A stretch of 37,858 nucleotides of DNA, from positions 1 to 37,858 of the forward strand of contig CBDUQI010000030.1 of assembly GCA_965369325.1 (NCBI GenBank), written 5' to 3'. Position numbers and translations under genes: made by a program. Shown in pieces: positions 31,328-37,858 of this stretch. The notes beneath the pieces are model-generated. The model made no database searches, was not told the DNA's origin, and saw only the letters and a program-made list of their open reading frames with translations. The number at the start of each line of letters is the position of its first letter. Position 1 is the stretch's first letter. Source of the DNA: CBDUQI01 sp965369325 (lineage in GTDB: Bacteria; Pseudomonadota; Gammaproteobacteria; Steroidobacterales; JBCBZW01).

Positions 31328-33346
31328 ATGGGTGAATTCACCACTATTTTGGTTGCCAATCGCGGTGAGATTGCGCTGCGCGTGATGCGCACGGCAAGAG
31401 CTCTGGGAATGCGCACGGTTGCGGTTTACGCCGATCCTGACAGCAACGCGCCGCATGTGCGGTTTGCGCACGATGCGGTGCGCTTGGGGCCAGCCCCGGC
31501 AAGCGAGTCGTATCTGTCTGGCGAGAAGATTATTCAGGCAGCCCTGGATACCGGCGCGCAAGCCATTCATCCGGGTTACGGGTTTTTATCTGAGAATACA
31601 GAGTTTGCACAGGCGGTGACCAAGGCCGGGTTGGTCTTTGTCGGTCCACCAGCCGCGGCGATAGATGTGATGGGCGATAAGGCGCGCGCCAAGCGCACGA
31701 TGCTGGCCGCCGGGGTGCCCTGCGTGCCGGGGTATCAGGGTGAGGAGCAGTCTGAGTTGGTGTTTGAGCGCGAGGCGCAGCGTATCGGTTTCCCGGTGAT
31801 GGTAAAAGCCTCTGCTGGTGGTGGCGGGCGTGGCATACGTCTGGTGGAGCAGGCGAAGGCCTTGCCTGGTGCGCTCGCCCTGGCGCGCTCTGAGGCGCAA
31901 AACGCGTTTGGCTGCGGCGACCTGATTCTCGAGAAGGCGATCATGCAGCCGCGCCACGTTGAGATCCAGGTGTTCGCGGACGCCCACGGCAATGTGATTC
32001 ACTTAGGCGAGCGCGATTGTTCCGTTCAGCGCCGTCATCAGAAGGTGATCGAAGAGGCGCCATGCCCGGTGATGAGCGCCGATTTGCGTGAGCGTATGGG
32101 GGCCGCAGCAGTGGCCGCCGCGGCCGCAGTGGATTATCGTGGCGCAGGCACGGTGGAGTTCCTGCTGGATGGAGCGGGTGAGTTTTACTTTCTGGAAATG
32201 AACACACGCCTGCAAGTGGAGCATCCGGTGACTGAGCAGGTCACCGGGATGGATCTGGTGGCGATGCAGTTACGCGTGGCGGCCGGCCAGCCGCTGGGCC
32301 TGACGCAGGCGGACGTTACGCTGCGTGGCCACGCCATCGAGGTGCGGTTGTATGCCGAAAACCCCGCCGCGAATTTTCTCCCCAGCACCGGCCAGGTGCA
32401 TCTGTGGCAGGCGCCAGGCGGAGAAGAGGTGCGCGTTGACGATGGCATCTGCACGGGCAGTGAGATATCGCCATTCTACGATTCCATGCTGGCCAAGATC
32501 ATTGCCACTGGAGATTCGCGCGCTGACGCCCGCGCCCGTTTGCTGGATGCCCTACACCGCTGTGCGTTGTTCGGGCCGCACACCAATCGCGACTTTCTGA
32601 TCGACGCGCTGACGCAACCCGCCTTCGTGGCCGGCGAGGCAACTACCGCGTTTATCGAGCAGTCCTACGGGGATGCAGGTTTTACTGCGCCGGCACTGGA
32701 GGCGCGCGATTACGCCGTGGCGGCTGTGTTGCAATACCTTCATCGTCGCGCGCGGGCTCATGCGCAAGCGCTGGATGTAAACGATGAGCTGCTGAACTGG
32801 GCCAGTACCGGAGCACTGCAAAGTGTCGTGGCTTACGAGGTGGATGGCGAGATGCACAATGTGGTGATCGAAACCACTGCTGGCGCCGAGCGTGCCGACG
32901 CATTTACGTTGCGCATCGCCGATACCCAGGTGGAAGTGGCGGTGCGCCCGTCCGATAGTGCGCCGTGCTCGGTGATGCGCTTGCTGGTCGATGGGCAGGG
33001 CTGTCGCGTGGTGTTCCACCATCAGGACGAGCGCACCGTACACATTGCGCAGGCAACCCGCTCGTACTGTCTCACCGATGTGTCTGGCGGTGAGCCCGAT
33101 GCGGCGCAGATCGCAGGCAGTGGGCAGATCACCGCGCCGATGCACGGACAATTGCTGGAAATCTGTGTGAGCACAGGCGAGCAGGTGGCGCGCGGCGACA
33201 AACTGGCGGTGTTGGAGGCAATGAAAATGCAGCACGAGATCGTCGCCGACGTGGACGGCGTCGTGGCCGAGGTGCATGCCAGTGCGAAGCAACAGATTGG
33301 TGCCGACGATCTGATCGTTCAAATTGAGATCACGCCAGCCGAGTAG
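31328..33346 (+). CDS. Biotin-dependent acyl-CoA carboxylase alpha subunit (biotin carboxylase + BCCP)
   Basis: This 672-aa protein has an N-terminal biotin carboxylase domain (ILVANRGEIALRVMRTARALG; HPGYGFLSEN; ATP-grasp glycine loop KASAGGGGRGI; EKAIMQPRHVEIQVFAD; EMNTRLQVEHPVTE), a middle BT-like linker, and a C-terminal biotinyl domain with the EAMKMQHEI biotin lysine. It carboxylates biotin with ATP and bicarbonate and passes it to the beta subunit encoded two genes upstream. The ATG at 31328 gives the family N-terminus; an in-frame ATG at 31250 lies inside the hydratase gene. Its length fits methylcrotonyl/geranyl-CoA carboxylase alpha subunits. The protein needs a biotin ligase encoded elsewhere. 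Confidence 0.9.
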   Translation: MGEFTTILVANRGEIALRVMRTARALGMRTVAVYADPDSNAPHVRFAHDAVRLGPAPASESYLSGEKIIQAALDTGAQAIHPGYGFLSENTEFAQAVTKAGLVFVGPPAAAIDVMGDKARAKRTMLAAGVPCVPGYQGEEQSELVFEREAQRIGFPVMVKASAGGGGRGIRLVEQAKALPGALALARSEAQNAFGCGDLILEKAIMQPRHVEIQVFADAHGNVIHLGERDCSVQRRHQKVIEEAPCPVMSADLRERMGAAAVAAAAAVDYRGAGTVEFLLDGAGEFYFLEMNTRLQVEHPVTEQVTGMDLVAMQLRVAAGQPLGLTQADVTLRGHAIEVRLYAENPAANFLPSTGQVHLWQAPGGEEVRVDDGICTGSEISPFYDSMLAKIIATGDSRADARARLLDALHRCALFGPHTNRDFLIDALTQPAFVAGEATTAFIEQSYGDAGFTAPALEARDYAVAAVLQYLHRRARAHAQALDVNDELLNWASTGALQSVVAYEVDGEMHNVVIETTAGAERADAFTLRIADTQVEVAVRPSDSAPCSVMRLLVDGQGCRVVFHHQDERTVHIAQATRSYCLTDVSGGEPDAAQIAGSGQITAPMHGQLLEICVSTGEQVARGDKLAVLEAMKMQHEIVADVDGVVAEVHASAKQQIGADDLIVQIEITPAE

Positions 33347-33368
33347 GCACTGCAGCGAGGCGACACCC

Positions 33369-34169
33369 ATGCAACAAGCTCACGATTTTCTGCAAGAAAG
33401 CGCAGCCCTGTACGATCTGGTCGCCACCTTGGCGGAGGATCAGTTCGAGCGCCCGACAGCCTTTAAGGGTTGGACGATTAATAATATTCTTCGCCATCTG
33501 CATTTCTGGAATGTGGCTGCGGATCTTTCCCTTACCGACCCGGATCGGTTTCAGGGACTGTTCAAGCAGGTGGTGGCGCACCTGCACGGCGGCTCCCTGA
33601 GCACGTTCGAAACCCAGCACTTCAAGGGCCTGGCGGGCAGCGAGCTGGTACGCACCTGGCGGGCGTACTACGTGGCGATGGCCGACAGGTTTGCGCAGGT
33701 AGATCCCAAGTTACGATTGCAGTGGGCCGGCCCCAGCATGAGTGCACGCTCATCCATGACGGCCCGCATCATGGAAACCTGGGCTCACGGGCAAGCGGTG
33801 TACGATGAGTTGGGCAAGGTGCGCGAGAACCACGATCGTATCCGCAACGTTGCGGTGCTCGGGGTGAATACCTATGGCTGGACGTTCAAAGTCAACGGGC
33901 AGAGCGCGCCCGAGCCTATGCCCCACGTCAAACTGACCGCGCCCTCCGGTGCCGTGTGGAGATTTGGAGAGCAGAACACGCAGGAGTGCATAGAAGGCAG
34001 CGCGGAGGCGTTCTGCCAGGTGGTTACCCAGGTCCGCAACGTTGCGGATACGCGTTTGCAGGTGACCGGTGAAAACGCCAACGCCTGGATGGGTATAGCG
34101 CAGTGTTTTGCGGGCGCTCCGGTCGCGCCACCCGCGCCGGGCACCCGCAAAATTAACCCGGCCCCGTAG
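33369..34169 (+). CDS. TIGR03084-like metal-binding protein (DinB/mycothiol-isomerase fold)
   Basis: This 266-aa protein resembles the TIGR03084 family. The N-terminal DinB-like four-helix bundle has FLQESAALYDLVATLAEDQFERPT then FKGWTINNILRHLHFWN, whose histidines are candidate metal ligands, and MTARIMETWAHGQAVYDELG, a third histidine in the family's usual place. The C-terminal part (WTFKVNGQSAPEPMPHVKLTAPSG) is a small sterol-carrier-like module that may bind a hydrophobic acyl chain. A GAGG site precedes the ATG. It ends the operon, 22 nt after the carboxylase alpha stop. Members often sit with AtuA-type and carboxylase genes; their reaction is not established. Confidence 0.75.
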   Translation: MQQAHDFLQESAALYDLVATLAEDQFERPTAFKGWTINNILRHLHFWNVAADLSLTDPDRFQGLFKQVVAHLHGGSLSTFETQHFKGLAGSELVRTWRAYYVAMADRFAQVDPKLRLQWAGPSMSARSSMTARIMETWAHGQAVYDELGKVRENHDRIRNVAVLGVNTYGWTFKVNGQSAPEPMPHVKLTAPSGAVWRFGEQNTQECIEGSAEAFCQVVTQVRNVADTRLQVTGENANAWMGIAQCFAGAPVAPPAPGTRKINPAP

Positions 34170-34177
34170 CGGGCCGG
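34158..34177. terminator. Stem-loop spanning the stop codon, bidirectional terminator candidate
   Basis: CCGGCCC (34158-34164) and GGGCCGG (34171-34177) form a perfect 7-bp stem whose loop contains the TAG stop of the TIGR03084-like gene. The convergent ASPIC gene stops at 34184, so one structure may serve both directions. No T-run is seen. Confidence 0.5.
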
Positions 34178-34183
34178 ACATCG

Positions 34184-35899
34184 TTAGTTGGGCGTAGGTA
34201 AGGTTGAGCCTTCGACAATGGTGATAGCCTGATTGGCGGCGACCAAACGTACCCGATCGACAATGCCTGAAGGCCATCTGACCGTGACTGTCCGCGCCCG
34301 CGGCGCGATCCCGAGACCGAAGGTTTGCCAGGTGCTGTCGCGTGAGAGAAACCCCCCGCCGCCCGACACAGTGCGCCGCATGCGCAAGCTGGAGCCGACA
34401 CGCACATCCACCACAGCGCCAATACCTGAGCGATTACTTTGCGTCCCTTGCAGTTTCACCGTTAACCAATTGTTGCTGTCGTTGTTGTCGTTCATTAACA
34501 GCAGCGGCTGGTCGGTGGTGGACACCGGTGGGAAATCAAAGATGGTGAAGTAACCGCTGTTGGTGACCACCACATCTACCGCGCCATCATTGTTAAAGTC
34601 GCCAGCGGCAACCCCACTACTATAACGATCCACCAGGGGTGCACCCGGCAGCGGGGCGATGGCGAACACACCAGCACCCTGGTTTGTCATCACGTAACCG
34701 GGGTTGCTCAGTATGGTCCCGCCGATAGGAAAGTTACCGGCCAAAAATACATCCAACAGGCCGTCATGATTGAAATCCTGCATGGTGGAGCCCCAGCCAA
34801 AATCCGGCGCCAGGTTGGTGATGTCTGACAGCTCGGCGATGTTGACAAAGGCTCCGCTCGGGCGTTGGAACATCAGATGGTGAGGCTGTCCTATGTCGGT
34901 GCCGAAGTTGGTCACAAACAGATCTGTTCTCAGGTCGTTGTTGATGTCGCCTGCACTCAGCGCCATCCAGAACCCTTGCCCGTTGTCATCCACGGTGGGG
35001 TCGGGTAGACCAACGTCGGTGCGGCGTGTAAAAGTGCGGTCGCCGTTGTTGGTGTACAGGCGCAGCGGACCCGGAAGCGGCGAGAAGAACGGGAAGGTGG
35101 GGCTGGGTTCGGCCACATTGCAGTCGCCCACGAACAGATCGATCAAACCGTCGTTGTTGTAGTGCGTGAACGTTGCCACGCAGGAGGCGTTTGCATAGTC
35201 CACGTTGGAGCCTGCGCCGATATCGGAAAAACTCAAGCCCCCGTCGTTGGCGTATAGGTGGTTGGGCAACAGGGTGAGCGGGTCGGATAAGCTCGCCGGC
35301 GCGGTGATAAATACGTCTAGCAGCGCATCGTTGTCGATGTCGCCGAGCACGACGGCCATCGTGGCACCGGCAACAACGGGGATGCTGATACCGCTGGTTG
35401 CGGTGACATCGGTAAAGCCGGTGGCGCCGGTCTCGATCAACTCGTTGCGCATCACCCGCACGGTAGTGCTGGAGGGGGTGCCGCCGAAGGCACCGGTTTC
35501 GCCGACGATAATCAGGTCTTCATCACCGTCGTTATCCAGATCGCCCGCCGCCACGCCGGAACTACCCACCGCGGTAGTAAACCCGTTGGCGGCGCCTACG
35601 TTGACAAACGTGGCATCGCCCTGGTTCTGGAGCAGGCCATCGGGGCCACCTTTACCGTTGGAGAAGAACAGATCGAGGTGCCCATCGTTGTTGAAATCAA
35701 ATACCGCGATACCCGCGACAGCGTCGTCAAGGACGTTCGGTAGTCCACTGTGGGTAAAGCCGCTGATGTCCACGCTGCGATCGGTAAAGCTGATGGTTTG
35801 CGCGTTGCCGGGCTGGGCACACATGGCGATAGCGCAGGCTAGCAGCAGAGGATAACGCAACGTTGGCGTAGGCAATTTCACTGAATCGGGTACATCCAT
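34184..35899 (-). CDS. Secreted FG-GAP/VCBS repeat protein with ASPIC/UnbV domain, second copy
   Basis: This 571-aa exported protein has a signal peptide (YPLLLACAIAMCAQPGNAQ) and about seven FG-GAP loops, for example DFNNDGHLDLFF, DLDNDGDEDLII, DIDNDALLDVFI, DINNDLRTDLFV, DFNHDGLLDVFL and DFNNDGAVDVVV. Two loops have lost a glycine or acidic residue (NDALLD, NDLRTD). The C-terminal ASPIC module is clear (NRSGIGAVVDVRVGSSLRMRRTVSGGGGFLSRDSTWQTFGLG, then VTVRWPSG). An AAGGAG site precedes the ATG at 35899; the in-frame ATG at 35980 lacks a signal peptide. It has the same plan as the 706-aa protein at 11535 but is shorter and less similar in the blades. It likely binds calcium at the cell surface. 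Confidence 0.85.
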   Translation of the reverse strand: MDVPDSVKLPTPTLRYPLLLACAIAMCAQPGNAQTISFTDRSVDISGFTHSGLPNVLDDAVAGIAVFDFNNDGHLDLFFSNGKGGPDGLLQNQGDATFVNVGAANGFTTAVGSSGVAAGDLDNDGDEDLIIVGETGAFGGTPSSTTVRVMRNELIETGATGFTDVTATSGISIPVVAGATMAVVLGDIDNDALLDVFITAPASLSDPLTLLPNHLYANDGGLSFSDIGAGSNVDYANASCVATFTHYNNDGLIDLFVGDCNVAEPSPTFPFFSPLPGPLRLYTNNGDRTFTRRTDVGLPDPTVDDNGQGFWMALSAGDINNDLRTDLFVTNFGTDIGQPHHLMFQRPSGAFVNIAELSDITNLAPDFGWGSTMQDFNHDGLLDVFLAGNFPIGGTILSNPGYVMTNQGAGVFAIAPLPGAPLVDRYSSGVAAGDFNNDGAVDVVVTNSGYFTIFDFPPVSTTDQPLLLMNDNNDSNNWLTVKLQGTQSNRSGIGAVVDVRVGSSLRMRRTVSGGGGFLSRDSTWQTFGLGIAPRARTVTVRWPSGIVDRVRLVAANQAITIVEGSTLPTPN

Positions 35900-36097
35900 G
35901 ACGGGCTCCTTCCGCGATTGAGAGGGTATTCCAACCGCATATTGCAAGAATGACGCAGGTGTTGCTACAACAAGCGACATGACGCGGCGACCAGATGATC
36001 GGGCAATTTCTGCGGTAGGCGGCGTGATTAGATGCTTGCGTTGCGCTGCAGCACGTGCTCAGGGCGGATCTCAGAATAATCGGACGTCAAATAAGGC

Positions 36098-36103
36098 TAC
36101 AAT
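36098..36103 (+). promoter_or_regulatory. Possible -10 box for the bactofilin gene
   Basis: TACAAT lies 41 nt before the bactofilin ATG in a 245-bp divergent gap. No good -35 stands at 16-18 bp, so this is only a candidate. Confidence 0.3.
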
Positions 36104-36144
36104 GTGCGCCCTTTGAAGGGGATATAAAAAAGGAGCACAGGGGA

Positions 36145-36612
36145 ATGTTCAAAAAAACCAACGCCACTGATGGCGAATACACGGAGTCATCCACAGCTAA
36201 GTTTCCGGCACCGACCAAGCCTGGGCAGGATGGGCGTTCCGTTCTGGGGCCCTCGCTGGTATTTAAGGGTGAGCTGTCGGCCGAGGAGGATCTTGATATC
36301 CAGGGACGCATCGAGGGCTCAATTAACCACAGTAATCGAGCGTTAACGGTTCGGCCCAAGGGCTACGTTAAAGCAGATATCCGCGCGCGCATGATCACCG
36401 TAGAAGGCACCGTCGAAGGTGATTTGTTCGGCGATGAAAAGGTCATCATTCGCAGTTCGGCGCGCGTTCGCGGCAACATCGTCTCACCCAGAGTTAAGCT
36501 GGAGGAAGGCGCGAATATCCGTGGCAGCATCAACACGACCGAGCAGAACGCGAGTAACGGCGCGAGTGAGGAAGACGAAATCGTCGAGATCGGCGCGGGC
36601 GTCGTTAACTAA
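36145..36612 (+). CDS. Bactofilin (polymer-forming cytoskeletal protein)
   Basis: This 155-aa protein is a bactofilin. A polar N-terminal tail (about 35 residues) leads into the right-handed beta-helix core: LGPSLVFKGELSAEEDLDIQGRIEG, then repeats ALTVRPKGYVKADIRARMITVEGTVEGDLFGDEKVIIRSSARVRGNIVSPRVKLEEGANIRGSI. An acidic tail follows. Bactofilins polymerise at the inner membrane without nucleotide and help shape cells or place envelope enzymes. A strong AAAGGAG-type site about 10 nt upstream fixes the ATG; an in-frame upstream ATG at 36055 reads through promoter DNA. No peptidoglycan peptidase gene, a frequent partner, is next to it. Confidence 0.9.
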   Translation: MFKKTNATDGEYTESSTAKFPAPTKPGQDGRSVLGPSLVFKGELSAEEDLDIQGRIEGSINHSNRALTVRPKGYVKADIRARMITVEGTVEGDLFGDEKVIIRSSARVRGNIVSPRVKLEEGANIRGSINTTEQNASNGASEEDEIVEIGAGVVN

Positions 36613-36635
36613 GCGGCCTTAGAGTAGGTAACCTG

Positions 36636-36663
36636 GCGCGCAGCGGCGCCCGTTGCTGCGCGC
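36636..36663. terminator. Strong stem-loop between convergent genes
   Basis: GCGCGCAGC (36636-36644) and GCTGCGCGC (36655-36663) are perfect 9-bp arms with a 10-nt loop. It is 23 nt after the bactofilin stop and 58 nt before the convergent dehydrogenase stop, so it probably ends transcription from both sides. Confidence 0.55.
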
Positions 36664-36721
36664 TGGCACGTGCGCCGAGCGCGGTGCGCTGAAAGCGCCC
36701 GCGATAGGCGAGCACGCATCG

Positions 36722-37858
36722 TTACAGTGCTTCAATCAGTTGATGCAAGGTGCCGCTGGCATAGTCCACCAGGTACAACTCGCCATCGCTGTCCTCGCCG
36801 AATGAGGCGATCGAAAGGCCGGTCTCGAGCACGGGTTCCGGCGCGGTGCCCTCACTGGCCTGTGCGTCAACGGCAAACAATACACCGCTGGCGAAGTCGC
36901 CGAACGTGTAGCGGCCAGCCAGCGTGGTAAGCATTGTGCCGCGGTACACGTAGCCGCCTGTCACGGATACGCCCTGGCTGTGATCGTACTCGGTGACCGG
37001 GTCGGTCAGCCCGCTGGTATCGCAACCGGAGGCGGGGATATTGCAATGCGCACCCTCACGTACGCGCCAGCCAAAATTCTCTCCCAGGCCCACCCGGTTG
37101 ATTTCCTCAAATTGCCCCTGTCCCACATCACCTGCCCATAGGGTGCCCGTCAGCCGATCGAAGGTGAAGCGCCATGGATTGCGCAAGCCATACGCGAAGA
37201 TCTCCGGACATGGCGCGCCCCCAAAGCCCTGCGGGCAACTGGCGTTGGCGGCGAACGGGTTATCCGGCGGAATGGCGTACGGAGTGGCGCCGTCGACGTC
37301 GACACGTAAAATCGCGCCCATCAGGTTGGTGCTGTCTTGCGCACGATTGTTGGGGTCATCGCCGCTGCCACCATCGCCAAAACCAATGTACAGCAGGTTG
37401 TCCGGGCCAAACAGCAACTGCCCGCCGTTATGGTTGGAGAAATCTTGCGCGACGCTGAGCAATACCTGCTCGGTGCTTGGATCGATGCTGAGCCCACCAT
37501 CAAGGCTGAGCATTTTGGATATCACCGATTCCAGTGCGCCGTTGTCGCGGGTATAGGAAACGAATAGCTGTCCGTTGCTGGCAAATTGCGGATGAAACGC
37601 GATCCCCAGCAAGCCAGCCTCTGCGGGGCCGGAGGAGACTTGGGTGCGGATATCCACAAACACGGTGCTCTGGGTCACCTGCGGATCGTTGTCGAACTTT
37701 ATTACGCGGCCAGCTCGCTCCACGACGTACCAGCTTGCCGGTGCGTCTGGCGCCTGCAACATGGCCAATGGTTGCTCAAACGCCAGTGCGCTGAATGCCG
37801 CCATTGTGGCCAGTCGCGCCTGGCTCGGCGGTGGATCGGGCGTGGGGGCTGGGTCGGG
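36722..37858 (-). CDS. PQQ-dependent sugar dehydrogenase family protein, N-terminus beyond window
   Basis: The frame stays open to the right edge, so at least 378 residues are present and the true start is outside. The first residues seen are proline/aspartate-rich (PDPAPTPDPPP), a linker after a signal or another domain. The rest is a glucose/sorbosone-dehydrogenase beta-propeller: WYVVERAGRVIKFDND, AGLLGIAFHPQF, NHNGGQLLFGPDNLLYIGFGDGGSGDDP, FAYGLRNPWRFTFDRLTG, WAGDVGQGQFEEINRV, ENFGWRVREGAHC, and GGYVYRG. Two cysteine pairs suggest disulfides in an exported protein. This branch (with NHNGGQLLFGPD) is close to human HHIP-like and bacterial sorbosone-dehydrogenase-like proteins. PQQ use and substrate are unproven. 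It differs clearly from the Asd-type gene at 9314. Confidence 0.8.
   Translation of the reverse strand, partial: PDPAPTPDPPPSQARLATMAAFSALAFEQPLAMLQAPDAPASWYVVERAGRVIKFDNDPQVTQSTVFVDIRTQVSSGPAEAGLLGIAFHPQFASNGQLFVSYTRDNGALESVISKMLSLDGGLSIDPSTEQVLLSVAQDFSNHNGGQLLFGPDNLLYIGFGDGGSGDDPNNRAQDSTNLMGAILRVDVDGATPYAIPPDNPFAANASCPQGFGGAPCPEIFAYGLRNPWRFTFDRLTGTLWAGDVGQGQFEEINRVGLGENFGWRVREGAHCNIPASGCDTSGLTDPVTEYDHSQGVSVTGGYVYRGTMLTTLAGRYTFGDFASGVLFAVDAQASEGTAPEPVLETGLSIASFGEDSDGELYLVDYASGTLHQLIEAL

Noticed and set aside
35205..35855. 216-aa plus-strand frame opposite the second FG-GAP gene
   Set aside because: It is made by the antisense of the repeated DxDxDG codons, giving S/P-rich sequence; no independent support.
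1..37858. CRISPR arrays, tRNA or rRNA genes and riboswitches
   Set aside because: No regularly spaced repeats, no cloverleaf with a T-loop motif outside coding DNA, and no recognisable conserved riboswitch core were found by reading.

Overview
The window reads as chromosomal DNA of a Gram-negative proteobacterium, most likely a gammaproteobacterium related to marine or soil oligotrophs. This rests on family content, not on any marker gene: lipoprotein and Tat signals, putative outer-membrane proteins, PQQ sugar dehydrogenases, a bactofilin, FG-GAP/ASPIC proteins and an AtuA/acyl-CoA carboxylase cluster. Most of it is GC-rich and tightly packed. I see no rRNA, tRNA, CRISPR array, transposase, integrase or phage gene.

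Region 1 (1-4.9 kb, minus strand) is a signalling operon: ECF-type sigma factor, TPR-CHAT caspase-like lipoprotein, membrane-anchored anti-sigma-like protein, then a secreted protein cut by the left edge. A Tat-exported spermidine-dehydrogenase-like flavoenzyme (4.9-6.8 kb) lies directly upstream on the same strand. Region 2 (7-14.7 kb) holds a TPR lipoprotein, a small membrane protein, a PQQ-type aldose dehydrogenase overlapping a PqqB-like metallo-hydrolase, a large FG-GAP/ASPIC protein, and two small envelope proteins.

Region 3 (14.8-24 kb) is the most unusual part and is visibly richer in A+T over much of its length. A minus-strand operon encodes an animal-type heme peroxidase, an unrecognised 142-aa protein and a 1089-aa TPR-CHAT protein. 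From the same intergenic region a plus-strand set encodes an ECF-like sigma factor, an anti-sigma-like membrane protein, an unrecognised 128-aa protein and a 483-aa putative outer-membrane barrel. Regions 1 and 3 share one logic (sigma, one-helix anti-sigma-like protein, TPR-CHAT protease, neighbouring oxidoreductase). Both CHAT proteins carry N-terminal export-like segments, so a CHAT protease acting in the envelope on an anti-sigma factor is a testable idea.

Region 4 (24.1-34.2 kb) is catabolic: a PhyH-like dioxygenase, an SDR, and a TetR regulator divergent from an operon of AtuA-family protein, biotin-dependent acyl-CoA carboxylase beta subunit, enoyl-CoA hydratase, carboxylase alpha subunit and a TIGR03084-like DinB-fold protein. 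It resembles acyclic terpene or branched acyl-CoA degradation. A 20-bp inverted repeat sits in the tetR/atuA divergent region. Region 5 (34.2 kb to the end) has a second FG-GAP/ASPIC protein, a bactofilin, and a second PQQ-dehydrogenase-like protein cut by the right edge. Several convergent gene ends share strong stem-loops that probably act as bidirectional terminators.
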